Position numbers and translations under genes: made by a program. Below, piece by piece: positions 26,777-42,106 of a stretch of DNA of 64,000 bases. Every line of letters begins with the position of its first letter. The first letter of the stretch is position 1. Location of the stretch: contig NW_004457380.1 in NCBI RefSeq assembly GCF_000313135.1, forward strand, positions 781,035 to 845,034. The letters run 5' to 3'. The notes below the pieces were generated by a model. It worked only from the letters and a program-made list of their open reading frames with translations, was not told the DNA's origin and made no database searches. This stretch comes from Acanthamoeba castellanii str. Neff. Its lineage: Eukaryota; Discosea; Longamoebia; Acanthamoebidae.

Positions 26777-29097
26777 ATGGATCCCCATCCCATCTATCTG
26801 TTGGATTCAACCTCTGAGTCGGACCTAGACAGCGACGATTCGCTCGGCGGGCCTGTCTACGGTCCACCAGGCGGGTATGGCTATTACGACATGGACACAG
26901 ACGATTCGGATTTGTTTTCCGATTCGGATTCCGACGGGGAGGGCTTCTTCCACGGCGATCCCTTTGGCTTCCTCCCGCGCCTCATGTACGTCTTCCAGCA
27001 GCAGCACTTCCATCGTCAGCACGTGCGCCAGCGACCACAACGCTACGTTCCTGCTCCCAACGATCGAAGGCCAGAGTACAACATCCACTACTCGCCCAAC
27101 TCAGTTGCCAAATGCCAGAAATGCAAGAAGTCCATTCTCGAAGGTACGAGCCCTCTACTCGTTTCCTCATTAACAGCTTTTTCTCCAACAAGGAGGTTGT
27201 AGATGATGCATTCGATGGATTCTGACTCTCTCCCCTATTTGCACCAAAAGGCGAGCTGAGATTGACCGACGTGCTGGACTATGGGCTGCTGGGCATTTGC
27301 CCAGGGTCCAAATACACGCATCTGTCGTGTTTCACCCCGCGCGGCATCGTCACGTCCCTCTACCAGCTGGCCGGCGTGTCGCAACTCCAGGAAGAGGACA
27401 AGCAGCAGGTCATCAAGCGTCTGCAAGCCTGCAGCCGCTGGGGTCCACCAGGTTCGTCGCCGCTCATCCGTTCTACAGTCTTTGCTATGGTGGCAGTGTC
27501 TCACATATGATGCTTGGCTTGGCTTGGCTTTCTCATCAACAGGATGGCGCGCAAGCTCGAGAGAGGAGAAGCGCGCGGTGGATGCCAGCATCCTCCACCT
27601 GAAGACGGTGCCCGTGCTGAAGCAGATGTGCCTGGAGCACAACCTCAGGCGGGCGGGCCGCAAGGCCGATCTCATCGGGCGCCTGCTCGACCACCAGGAG
27701 AAGCTGCAGCCCTGGATTCCTCCGGAGCAGCCCACGCCGGTGGTCGAGTGGCAGCTGGAGAAGGACGTCGGCCTGTTCGACGTCCTGCCGGAGGAAATGA
27801 TCCTCAAGATCATCTCCTACCTCGGCCCTTCCGACTTTGCCCACTTGGCGACCGTCTCTCGACACTTTAGTGGTTCGTGCCCACACACACCACACACCGC
27901 GCGCGCGCACACACACACACGTTCGCGGTCATGCCTAACGACTCACATGTGTGTGCACCCATTCCATTCTCAGAATTCCTGAAGGAAGACCTGCTGTGGA
28001 AGGACCTGTACGAGCGGACGTGGCCCGAGGAGTTCAAGGTGGCTGAAGAGACCCTGCGAAAGAGGCGAAGGGAAGAGGAGGAGAAGGAGGAAAGAGAGAG
28101 AAAGAAAAGGAGGAGAAAGAGAAAGAAAGGAAAAGGAGGGGAAGGACGACAACGAAAAGGAAAGAGGCCGAGGCCGAGGCCGGCACGAAGGAGAGCGCCG
28201 ACAAGGACGAGAGCAGTCCTCCGCCGGCCAAGAAGCAGAAGCTGCACCACAGCGCCCCGACATCGCCCTCATTCAGCGAGACGCTGATCGAAGAGGAGGA
28301 GAGGACTCTGCTCGAAGCGAGGCTGAGGGATGCCCAAGTGCTCGGTCTGCCGTTCCCTCCGTTCATGGACATCCTCGCTAGGGTGAGCCCCTCCCCACCT
28401 TTCTTCTGAACTCTGGTGGCGCGTCTGCGCTTTTTGCACTGACTGACCCTCTCTCCCCCCTACTCCAAGCTTTCGGCCCTCCAGGCGGAGGACAAGGCCA
28501 GAGTCGCCGCCAAGGAAGAGGAGGAGCGCGAGAAGGAGCCGAAGACCTGGAAGGAGAGGTTCTACGTCCAGCACCTCGACGCGCTGTTGGACCAACGCTT
28601 CCAGTGGCCGCAAGAGACCTTCATGTACGCGACTGCTCCCCATAGGTCGTTTTTGTTGTTTTCGTGGTGTCTCACCCTCCCGCGCTTTCGCGTGTGTCGT
28701 GGTGGTGGTGGTGGTTGCAACAGACTTCGGGACCTGCGCCATGACTCTCCAACCTTGACACGGATCGAGTTCCTGCACATCCTGCGCCGGTTCGATCTCG
28801 CATGCCTCAAGGAGATCTGCAGGTACCACATACGTGACCTTTGCCCGTGTGCGGTGTGTGCGGTGTGAGCGATGGTGTGTGCTAGCCATGTACGTTGGCG
28901 ACTAAATCACTGTCACACACCTCAGGCTCTACGACGTGGACCAGAGTGGCGCGGAGACGCTTCCGCGCGTGACGCTGGTGGAGAGGATCACCGAAGCCTT
29001 CTTCCTCGGCAAGATCGCCAACTTCGACAAGATCATCGACGCCATCCAGGAACGCAAGGCGCGCGTCAAGGGCCACTGCCCCTTCGAGCCCTACTAA
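26777..29097 (+). CDS. zf-PARP / SAP / F-box protein
   Basis: Residues 1-95 are acidic and Gly/Tyr-rich. A PARP-type zinc finger follows (AKCQKCKKSILE spliced to GELRLTDVLDYGL, then KYTHLSCF), with the Cys-Cys...His-Cys ligands in place. A SAP helix pair comes next (LHLKTVPVLKQMCLEHNL then RRAGRKADLIGRLL). An F-box follows (LFDVLPEEMILKIISYLG joined to EFLKEDLLWKDLYERTWP). Then come a Lys/Arg/Glu-rich stretch and an unrecognised helical C-terminus ending HCPFEPY. The zf-PARP finger reads DNA breaks, SAP binds DNA and F-box proteins recruit SKP1/cullin ligases, so a DNA-directed ubiquitin adaptor is inferred. Within 28060-28170 the coding frame changes inside an A/G-rich stretch with no clear intron. 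An AATAAA lies at 29145. Confidence 0.8.
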
Positions 29098-29164
29098 AAA
29101 GAAGAAGAGCAAGAGCGAAGAACCCGGCCAAACAAAACAAGTCCAATAAACAAACTAGCAAGAC

Positions 29165-29168
29165 AAAA
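29165..29168 (-). terminator. Pol III T-run after tRNA-Glu
   Basis: The minus strand has TTTT about 10 bases after the tRNA 3' end. This is short but sufficient for RNA polymerase III. Confidence 0.5.
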
Positions 29169-29177
29169 GTTTGATGT

Positions 29178-29248
29178 TCCGCTACCGGGAATCGAACCCG
29201 GGGCGCCTGGGTGAAAACCAGAAATGTTACCGACTACACCATAGCGGA
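29178..29248 (-). tRNA. tRNA-Glu (anticodon TTC)
   Basis: A 71-base cloverleaf without intron. The acceptor stem TCCGCTA pairs fully with TAGCGGA. The anticodon arm is TCTGG-TTTTCAC-CCAGG with anticodon TTC. The T arm contains GGTTCGAATCC, which is also the B box of the internal promoter. The D-arm segment GTGTAGTCGG supplies the A box. CCA is not encoded, as expected in eukaryotes. It is nuclear, for decoding GAA. Confidence 0.96.
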
Positions 29249-29553
29249 TGTTGTTAGAGTAGAGTACTCTCACTTATTCGGTGGAAATGTGACCGCGGGG
29301 GGGGGGCAAGCGGCCACATGACCGCACGACGGCCGTTCCCTCTTCGTTGAAACTTCTTCGTTGCTCCGTCGCCGCGAGGCCGCTGGACATGGCTTCGCGG
29401 GCGTGGAGACCTGCCGCCGCGTTCAGCGCACTCATCTGGCTTGGAGAGAGGGCAAGAGCAACGCGGAAAGAAATAATTCTTTTCCTTTCATTTCTTGGAA
29501 GACGCAGTCTGCGGAGGCAATCGAAATCGCAAATCGAACAAGAAGCAAGCAAC
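29249..29553. other. Leader of the mS33 gene
   Basis: Between the tRNA and the mS33 start. The plus-strand frame is open from an ATG at 29389 (MASRAWRPAAAFSALIW), which would add an Arg/Ala-rich, presequence-like extension to mS33. Otherwise this is a 5' leader. A G-run lies at 29298-29306. Confidence 0.4.
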
Positions 29554-29898
29554 ATGGCGGTGTACCTGCGCAGCCTGCGGCCGGCCTTCGAGGCCAGTGC
29601 CAAGATCTTTGGGCAGCGTATCGGAAATGGCGAGCATTCGGGCTTCAAGTACCTTCAGGCGCTACGAAAGGGCGAGGCCATGATGAAGTGGTATCAGGAG
29701 GACCTCGACCAGATGAAGTTCCCCGGCTGGGTGTCCGAGCGAAGGGAGCGCAAGATCATTCGCACGGCCTCACGAGCGGAACGCGGCAAGGCTCCCCGGC
29801 CCAAGAAAGGTTTCGGTAAGATCGCCCTCCGCAGAGAGAAGGAGGAGAAGAGGCTCGCTGCCAAGGCGGCCAAGGGCGGTGGCAAGAAGAAGGCCTAA
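29554..29898 (+). CDS. MRPS33: Probable mitochondrial small-subunit ribosomal protein mS33
   Basis: A 114-residue basic protein in one exon. It begins MAVYLRSLRPAFEASAKIFG and ends in a Lys/Gly tail (RGKAPRPKKGFGKIA ... GGKKKA). The size, the N-terminal helix, the central MKWYQEDLDQMKFPGW and the C-terminal RGK.PRPKKG.GK pattern match mS33 of mitoribosomes. Conservation is weak, so the call is probable only. An alternative in-frame ATG at 29389 would add a possible mitochondrial presequence. The compact single exon contrasts with its intron-rich neighbours. Confidence 0.65.
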   Translation: MAVYLRSLRPAFEASAKIFGQRIGNGEHSGFKYLQALRKGEAMMKWYQEDLDQMKFPGWVSERRERKIIRTASRAERGKAPRPKKGFGKIALRREKEEKRLAAKAAKGGGKKKA

Positions 29899-30109
29899 AA
29901 TGTTCCTACTCGAATGCATGCACAAATCAAACAACGCCTTTCTTCATCTGCGTACCCCCCCGGATTAAATTCCATCCATCCATCATCGGCGCCATCATCA
30001 GGCTTCATTACTTTCTTGGCCATTTTGGCCTACAACGGAAAGGAGGTTCGTATTGCTATCCTGCACACATGTAAGCATTCACAACCCGGGTTGCCTTGAG
30101 CTGGATGCA

Positions 30110-34949
<4,840 letters not shown>

Positions 34950-36417
34950 ATGGAGATGAGTGCAGGAACGATGCATCCATACCTCAAGGGCTTCGAGAAC
35001 GTGGATATAGCAAGATCGTTCATGTGGGTAGACAGCCCGGCTGCAGACGAAGATGAACAGACCACATCGATGGAGGTACCGGAAACACAGAGCGGGCAGG
35101 AGTCCCTCGTCGGCACACCTGTAGACGAGTTCCTCGCCAAGATCCAGCACAACGCCGTGTGGCTCAGCGGCTTCGTCTCCCAGCTTTCGACCTGGCTTGC
35201 CACCAACGTCACGGCTACTCAAATCTCCGACGAACTGCCTGCACCCTTCGCGGAGGAAGAAGCACATGGTACGCTTGCCCATGCTCCGTGACCTGCATGT
35301 CCCAATCTAGATTGCATGTATGACCTCTGTCATGATCTCATCATCAATCTTTCATCGACAGGTGAGATCTGGCAAGAGTGGGAATGGATCATGAGCGAGA
35401 CGGAGAAGTTCGCCTTGCGCAGGACAACCGAAGACTCCGACTTGATCAAGAAGGAGCTCGAGGGTCTCCGCAATACTGCCAACGTGCTCAAGGCTCGCCC
35501 CATCTTCCTCCAGCACGCGAAAACCCTCCTGCAGACTGCCCTCGCCGCCGAAGACGTGCACAAGCTGGCCACTCGTATCCTTGACTCTTCCAAACGGTAC
35601 CGTACTCTCGTCTCCGGCTCCGGTTTGCCAGCCAACGGCGGCCTTATAAGGTCGTTGCTCAAGTTGCGTTGCTCATTCGTCTCGCGCGCTCGTGCAGGTC
35701 TAAGGTCATCACCGATGTAGTGGCTGCCTATGCGCCTGAGTGGCTCGAGTTCATCAAGGAGCAGCTCCTCAAGGACGAGGACAGCAGCATCATCGCCACC
35801 TACCACGACTCGTACATCGAGACCCCCTACAGCAAGGGTACGACAGAAGACTCAGCTCAAGTAGGAGGCTTTTCCGTTCTGACCCGTCCTCTTTCAACAG
35901 GTGTCGTGGGCGGCATGAAGGAAACAGGCTGGCAGGCCAGCCACGGCCCTGGCGACTCGGGTCTGACGCACAGCGTGCTGGGCGACATCACCTGGGCCTT
36001 CTGGAAAACGGTGAACTCGTCTCTGCGCTGGTCGCTCGACAGAGAGCTCACCCCCGAGGAGAGCAACGCCCTCGTCGAGAGAATGGCGGTCTGCCAAGCC
36101 AAGCTGGTGGACTTGTGGCTCACCACCGTCAACAACAGGTACCTCTTGCCGTCTCTCGCATCGAAGCGTTCCGGTACTCACCCCATTTGCGTGCGCGGTA
36201 TAGTGAAACCGGTACGGCCAACGAGGGCAAGCTTCCGGCGATCTGGGCGCAGGAGGCGAAGGAGAAGCAGGCCAAGCTGAACGAGATCAAGCGACTCGGA
36301 GCCAGCGCGCGCTACGAGTACACGCCGGTCACCACCGTCTCGACGCAGCTCAACAGACAGAAGCTAGGCGAGCTGAGGAAGTTCTTGGAGGGTCGTCTCC
36401 AGTTCCGCACCAACTGA
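34950..36417 (+). CDS. Unrecognised 381-residue protein
   Basis: Not recognised. Five exons (34950-35268, 35362-35596, 35698-35837, 35901-36138, 36204-36417) join without frame loss to 382 codons including stop. All four donors are GTAC. The product is soluble and mainly helical and amphipathic, with no signal peptide, membrane segment or zinc motif. Recognisable blocks include EIWQEWEWIMSETEKFALRR, APEWLEFIKEQLLKDEDSS and GDSGLTHSVLGDITWAFWK. The last exon ends with a charged helix (LGELRKFLEGRLQF). The clean gene structure and the upstream TATA box argue that it is real and well expressed. Function is unknown. Confidence 0.85.
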
Positions 36418-36932
36418 AGCGATCGCAGGGCGAGCGATGACGATCGACCAGCGACGACCAACACAACATATACTGTAGATAGATAGTACGCGACACGAGA
36501 GCGATCGAAGGAGACGAAGAGACGGAGCAACGACGACGGCAGGACAGACGCTGCCTTCCACCACTTATTTATTATCATCATTACCGTTATTTATTCTTCA
36601 TGTATATAGCTATGACGACAGCGACGGCGAGGACGAAGGAGACAGCGACAACATCGGACAACCACACCCACGAACAGTCAGCGACCACGTGACGAACCAA
36701 GCGAACAACAAACCAACGCGACCGCTTCAACGTGGGCTCACCGAGGCTCGAGTGGGTTTTTTCTTCTCTGTAAACTACGAGGCGGATTTACACATAACAC
36801 TCCTTTGTTTGTCAACAGCCTCCCCTTCTTCTTCTTCTTGTTGTTGGTCAGAGAGGCACGACGACCTCGAATGATGATCATGATCTGCTTCTTTAAGAAC
36901 GAAAGAGGAACACGAAGGTCATCTCCTTGCGC
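36418..36932. other. Convergent intergenic region
   Basis: 3' flanks of the 381-residue gene (plus) and the membrane protein (minus). No gene or RNA signal was seen. Confidence 0.5.
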
Positions 36933-37808
36933 TCAAGGCATCGCCGCCACCACCCACCGAGCGCCGTCTATACTGATGGTGGTTTGGCTCTTCGTCCCAT
37001 CATCGTGATCGTGTTCTTCGCCCGCGAGCGTCTCCAGTTCGGTCTCGTTCTGCTGCTTCACATCTCCTTCCAGGCTGCTGCTGCTGCTCATCGAGGGCAT
37101 GTTGAAGGCCACCACGAGCCCGAGGACGAGCGCGGCGACGCCCTCTCCGGCGATGGTGAAGTTCACCACCGGTGCGTAGGACACGGGCGGCTCCACGACG
37201 TAGTGCATGAGGGTCATGATGGACGTCGAGGCGTAGGCCACCACACCCCAGCACAGCCTCCGCCGCCTGGCCACCGAGCTGACCTTGGAGGCCCGACCAC
37301 CATCGCCATCGACACCATGAAGGCGACGGTAGAGGGACTTGAGCAGCGGGCCGATGAGCACAGCGCCGCTGATGACCATGGGCCAGTTGGCGAAGAAGGT
37401 GATCTCCATCGTCGAGAGCACGTAGCCGCGGTAGAGCCACCAGGGCTCGAAGTAGTCCACCGGCCGCGCGATGTTGTCCGCGAAGTGGGCCGTGTGCACC
37501 ACCAGGTGGGCCGCGTAGGCCGCAAACACCGCCAGCACCGGACCCCGGCGCGCACCGCCGCGCACCCGCCTAGTGACCGCAATGTGGGGGGGGGGGCGAC
37601 GGTCACCATCGGCTCGCACTGAGAGGGGGTGGGAGTAGAGGGGGGGGGCGCACCTGAGGAAGAGGAGGTAGAGGGAGGCGTGGACGAGGGCGCACAGACC
37701 GAGGATGACGGTGATGATGGTGAAGGCCAGGCGGAGCGGAGGAAGCGGTCCCGCCTCCTCGCGCACCACAATGGGCGTGCCGAAGCTCGAGAACCCTGCG
37801 GTGGCCAT
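36933..37808 (-). CDS. Predicted five-helix membrane protein, function unknown
   Basis: Two exons, 37654-37808 and 36933-37569, give 263 residues. The intron 37570-37653 (84 bases, GTGCGC...CACTAG) is a multiple of three without stops, so retention would give a 291-residue form. Hydrophobic spans are LAFTIITVILGLCALVHASLYLLFL (given here only by its ends, LAFTIITV to LYLLFL), VLAVFAAYAAHLVVHTAHF, FFANWPMVISGAVLIGPLL, GVVAYASTSIMTLMHYVVE and GEGVAALVLGLVVAFNM. His residues in or beside spans 2 and 4 and the EPWWLYRG loop may be functional. The C-terminal tail is acidic and cytosolic-looking. Family not recognised. Confidence 0.75.
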   Translation of the reverse strand: MATAGFSSFGTPIVVREEAGPLPPLRLAFTIITVILGLCALVHASLYLLFLRCAPPLYSHPLSVRADGDRRPPPHIAVTRRVRGGARRGPVLAVFAAYAAHLVVHTAHFADNIARPVDYFEPWWLYRGYVLSTMEITFFANWPMVISGAVLIGPLLKSLYRRLHGVDGDGGRASKVSSVARRRRLCWGVVAYASTSIMTLMHYVVEPPVSYAPVVNFTIAGEGVAALVLGLVVAFNMPSMSSSSSLEGDVKQQNETELETLAGEEHDHDDGTKSQTTISIDGARWVVAAMP

Positions 37809-38017
37809 CGGCAGTCAAGCTCGCACGTTAACAGTTTCTATGTCCACTCTCCGGCCAGCACAGAGTGGTTGAGTTTAACTCGGCTGTTTACAAAAGTTAC
37901 CAGTGGCGGAGAATAAACGTTGACTGTTGGTGACACACTTGTGTTTCGATGATGTTGTTATAATGTTTGTTTGTGGTATGTACGAGCTTATGGTTACAAG
38001 AGAGGCAGAGTGCAAAC

Positions 38018-38047
38018 CTAGAAGCACTTGCGATGAACAATGGAGGG
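38018..38047 (-). pseudogene. Second copy of the actin C-terminal codons
   Basis: The minus strand reads PSIVHRKCF and a TAG stop 27 bases after the true actin stop. The nine codons match the true C-terminus at the protein level, and four of nine differ at third positions only (TCA/TCC, GTC/GTT, CAC/CAT, TTT/TTC). The stop codons are TGA and TAG. Upstream of this copy (38048-38074) there is no actin sequence and no good acceptor. It looks like the 3' end of another actin gene left by recombination, or an alternative last exon. Confidence 0.75.
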
Positions 38048-38074
38048 TTTCTTTCCCGCCCGATGTTTCTCCTT

Positions 38075-39379
<1,305 letters not shown>

Positions 39380-39382
39380 TCA

Positions 39383-39388
39383 TTTATA
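39383..39388 (-). promoter_or_regulatory. Actin TATA box
   Basis: The minus strand reads TATAAA (context AGTATAAATG) about 95 bases before the actin ATG, consistent with a leader of roughly 60-70 bases. The rest of 39290-39786 holds the actin upstream region and the 3' flank of the oxygenase gene, including a GT/TCGTG-rich tract at 39708-39768. Confidence 0.7.
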
Positions 39389-39786
39389 CTGTGGTGGTCT
39401 TGAGTCCAGGGTAACCCAGCGGCGCGGTAGAACTGCACCAAGGCAAGGCCGTCAATACTGCGAGCGCTGCGAGCGAAGGAGAGCAGGCCACGTCAGCGCC
39501 TTTCCTTACTGCGATCTCGATCGCATGGTAACCGAGGAATTTCACGAATTTTGAGTTGGTTGCCCGTCAACCACCGAAAACAAAGGCCTAAAAGCGAAAA
39601 GCAATTAGGAACCAAAACAAAGGCAACCGTAGCTGAAGAAGTTGAAAAGAGAAGACTTGATCTCGTGGCGATGACGTGGAATTCAAGCGTTCATTGCTGA
39701 CAAATTCTGTTGTGCGCGTGTGCGTGGTGTGTGTCGTGCGTCGTGTCATGTGTCGTGTGTTGTCGTACGGATTGCTTGGTCCAAGG

Positions 39787-41624
39787 TCAGTAGGTGGCGC
39801 CGAGCTTCATCTGGAGGTAGGCCCCGGCGGAGACCGGGGTGTCGGTGGGGTAATGGGCAGGATTGTCGGCCGATACGCACGAGGGCAGCGGCGACACGTC
39901 GACGTCGTCGTTCGGGTGGCTGAAGAAGGCGATCGAGTACCGATCTGCCGTACCAAACAACAACGGCAACACGAAGAGACGAGACCGATGAGTTTTAGAG
40001 GCTTTCGTCGAAGAGTGGCAATCACGGCGTAGACGAGTGGTCGGTGGGTGGGTGGGGTTTACCTCGTCCCAGTCGGGCCTTGTCCGAGGGAATGCCCACC
40101 CGGTGGCGCGTTGATCGGAAGATGTCGTTGGTCCAGTACTGCATCAGGTCTCCTGTTATCCGCGTACATGCAACCCCACATCAGTAACGCACACGCACAC
40201 GGCACACGCACACGCACACGCACACGCACACGCACACGGCACACGCACACGCACACGCACACGCACACGCACACGGGGGTTTCTCACCTGTGTTGACGAG
40301 GATGGTGTTGGGAATGCACGGGGTCTCGATCCACTGATCGTCGCTCCGTCGCACCTCGAGCCCGCCCACGTCGTCTTGAAACAGGAGCGTAATGGCGCCG
40401 TAGTCGCTGTGCTCACCGGCCCTTGCTGCCGATTGCACCAAGCGCGTTTCAGCAGCTGCGTGCTTGTGTGTCGTGTGTCGTGTGTCGTGTGTCGTGTGTC
40501 GTGTGTCGTGTGTCGTGTGTCGTGTGTCGTGTGTCGTGTGTCGTGTGTCGTGTGTCGTGTGTCGTGTGTCGTGTGTCGTGTGTCGTGGTGGTGTGTGTAC
40601 GAACTTTGCTCGCTGGCCGTTTCAACGCTTGCAGCGTCCAGCGGGGGGTAGTGAAGGAACCGTAGGGTGTGGGCCTGCTCGTGGAGTCGCTTGTCGAAGA
40701 AGTCCTCCGGGAGATTCAGCGAATAGGTGAATATACGGAGGATCACGCATGCCAGCTCCTGCATCAGACCACCATTCGCCCACGCGTCAGCTGACGCGTT
40801 TATCATTCCCCACATTCCTCACAGCCCGAGCGTACATACATGGCAGGCGTTGAAGAACTTGGCGGTCGTCGTGAGGAACTCGTCGCCCACAATGTCCTCG
40901 ACCGTTCGCTCGGCCTGCAAAGCCGTGTGTCGTGTCGTGTCGTGTCGTGTCGTGTGTCGCAGTGCACGTTAGTAAACTAGGCGCGGCAGATTGGCGTTGG
41001 TGTGGTACCTTGGCGGCTGCGAGCTCGGCTCGGTGCTTGGCCCACCACGGGTCCATCTGCCTGCGGTTGTTCACGTTGAAGGCCTCCTTGAGATCTCCCT
41101 TCTTCGTTGGGTCCAGCCTTGGCACCCAATGTAGCGCAACAGTCGATTGAGACTCGTCTCAGCGACACGACACGACACGACACGACACGACACGACACGA
41201 CACGACACGACACGACACACCGCACACGCCAATACCTCTCGCGCTGCACAGCGACGTAGCCGATGTTGTCCGGCGTCCAGGCGAGCAGCTCCTTGTCCTT
41301 CACCTCCCTGGCGAAGAACTGACGCGACAGGGCAAACGCCTCCTCGACTTCCTTTTTGTGTAGCGCCTCAGTTAATCTTCAGATGGATTAATCCAAGTGA
41401 GCGCTCGCTTGCGTGTTATGCAGATGATCCTATGCAAGTTGTCTCACATAGGGATGGAGGCCTACCTGGGGCGAAGGGATTTTGGCATTTCGGATGTACA
41501 TGAATCCCACGTTGTGCAGTGCGTCGTAAATTTGCGTGGCCACAGATCGCTTGGTGCTCTCGTCTGCACCGCCATCGAAGAAGCAGCCCACATCGATAAT
41601 CGGAATGTCTGCACCACCTTCCAT
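39787..41624 (-). CDS. 2-oxoglutarate/Fe(II) oxygenase, isopenicillin-N-synthase-like
   Basis: Multi-exon member of the IPNS-like 2OG oxygenases. The N-terminal DIOX_N part is MEGGADIPIIDVGCFFDGG ... DALHNVGFMYI. The jelly-roll core has ARAGEHSDYGAITLLFQDD (His and Asp ligands), IFRSTRHRVG (distal His) and RYSIAFFSHP (Arg and Ser for the co-substrate). It ends AYLQMKLGATY. All catalytic residues are present, so it should be an active hydroxylase or desaturase, substrate unknown. Exon 41009-41117 is flanked by complementary pentamer arrays, and another intron holds a long TGTCGTG heptamer array (40465-40586). The start ATG matches the family N-terminus. Confidence 0.9.
40190..40275. repeat. 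(CACACG)n array in an oxygenase-gene intron
   Basis: Hexamer array adjoining the exon that ends NTILVNTG. Confidence 0.9.
40465..40586. repeat. (TGTCGTG)17 heptamer array in an oxygenase-gene intron
   Basis: A long, almost perfect 7-base array. No two copies are separated by unique spacers. Confidence 0.95.
40924..40959. repeat. (CGTGT)n array, left partner of an inverted pair
   Basis: About five perfect pentamers within a 36-base tract, downstream (in transcript terms) of exon 41009-41117. Confidence 0.9.
41164..41220. repeat. (ACACG)n array, right partner of an inverted pair
   Basis: About eleven perfect pentamers, the exact reverse complement of the CGTGT unit at 40924-40959. Confidence 0.95.
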
Positions 41625-41743
41625 CTCGTTCGACTATTTGTGATATTTTAAAATAGAACAAATAAATAAATAACAATACGGTGAAGTGAAGGCTGGCTGT
41701 GTTTCGGCAAGCGGAAGCAACGGCACCACGTTGGGTTCGCCCG

Positions 41744-42015
41744 ATGCCTACTGGTTGTTTGTTCTGCCAACGTACGAATGCGATCGAGGCTTTCTCTTGC
41801 GGTGCCCAGGAGCGGTGGCCACATTGCCTCGCTTCCTGCCCTCCCAAGAACAGGCGCTGTGGTACCATCCCGTGGTGCGTACCCGGAAGCTGGGCGAGCA
41901 CCACCAGCTGTGCCTCTCCACGATCACCTCCGACGGAATACGGACCATGGAGGACGTCATGGCCGCTATGCAGAAGAACAGGAACACCACCGGAGTCGTC
42001 GAGCTGGAGAAGTGA
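41744..42015 (+). CDS. Possible 77-residue CxxC protein
   Basis: The second part (41810-42015) is open and looks coding (LWYHPVVRTRKLGEHHQL, then TMEDVMAAMQKNRNTT and VVELEK). The frame has no ATG unless a 38-base intron (41772-41809, GTACGA...TGCCCAG) is removed. That joins 28 bases starting at ATG 41744 (MPTGCLFCQ) in frame and gives 77 residues with a CLFC motif. The intron would be very short and the product is not recognised. It lies divergent from the oxygenase gene and convergent with the radical-SAM gene. Confidence 0.4.
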
Positions 42016-42106
42016 AATATCCACAACATTCCCCATTATAGTGTTCTTGATAACTATAACTATGATATGTAGGCAATATGATATGTGTGCGTACTGCGAC
42101 CTCAGG

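Noticed and set aside
27877..28287. Arg/Pro-rich 136-residue protein
   Set aside because: It begins in an intron and its C-terminal half is the wrong frame of the F-box gene beyond the frame switch.
40465..40586. CRISPR-like or telomere-like array
   Set aside because: The TGTCGTG copies are directly adjacent with no spacers and sit inside an intron of a eukaryotic gene. It is a simple microsatellite.
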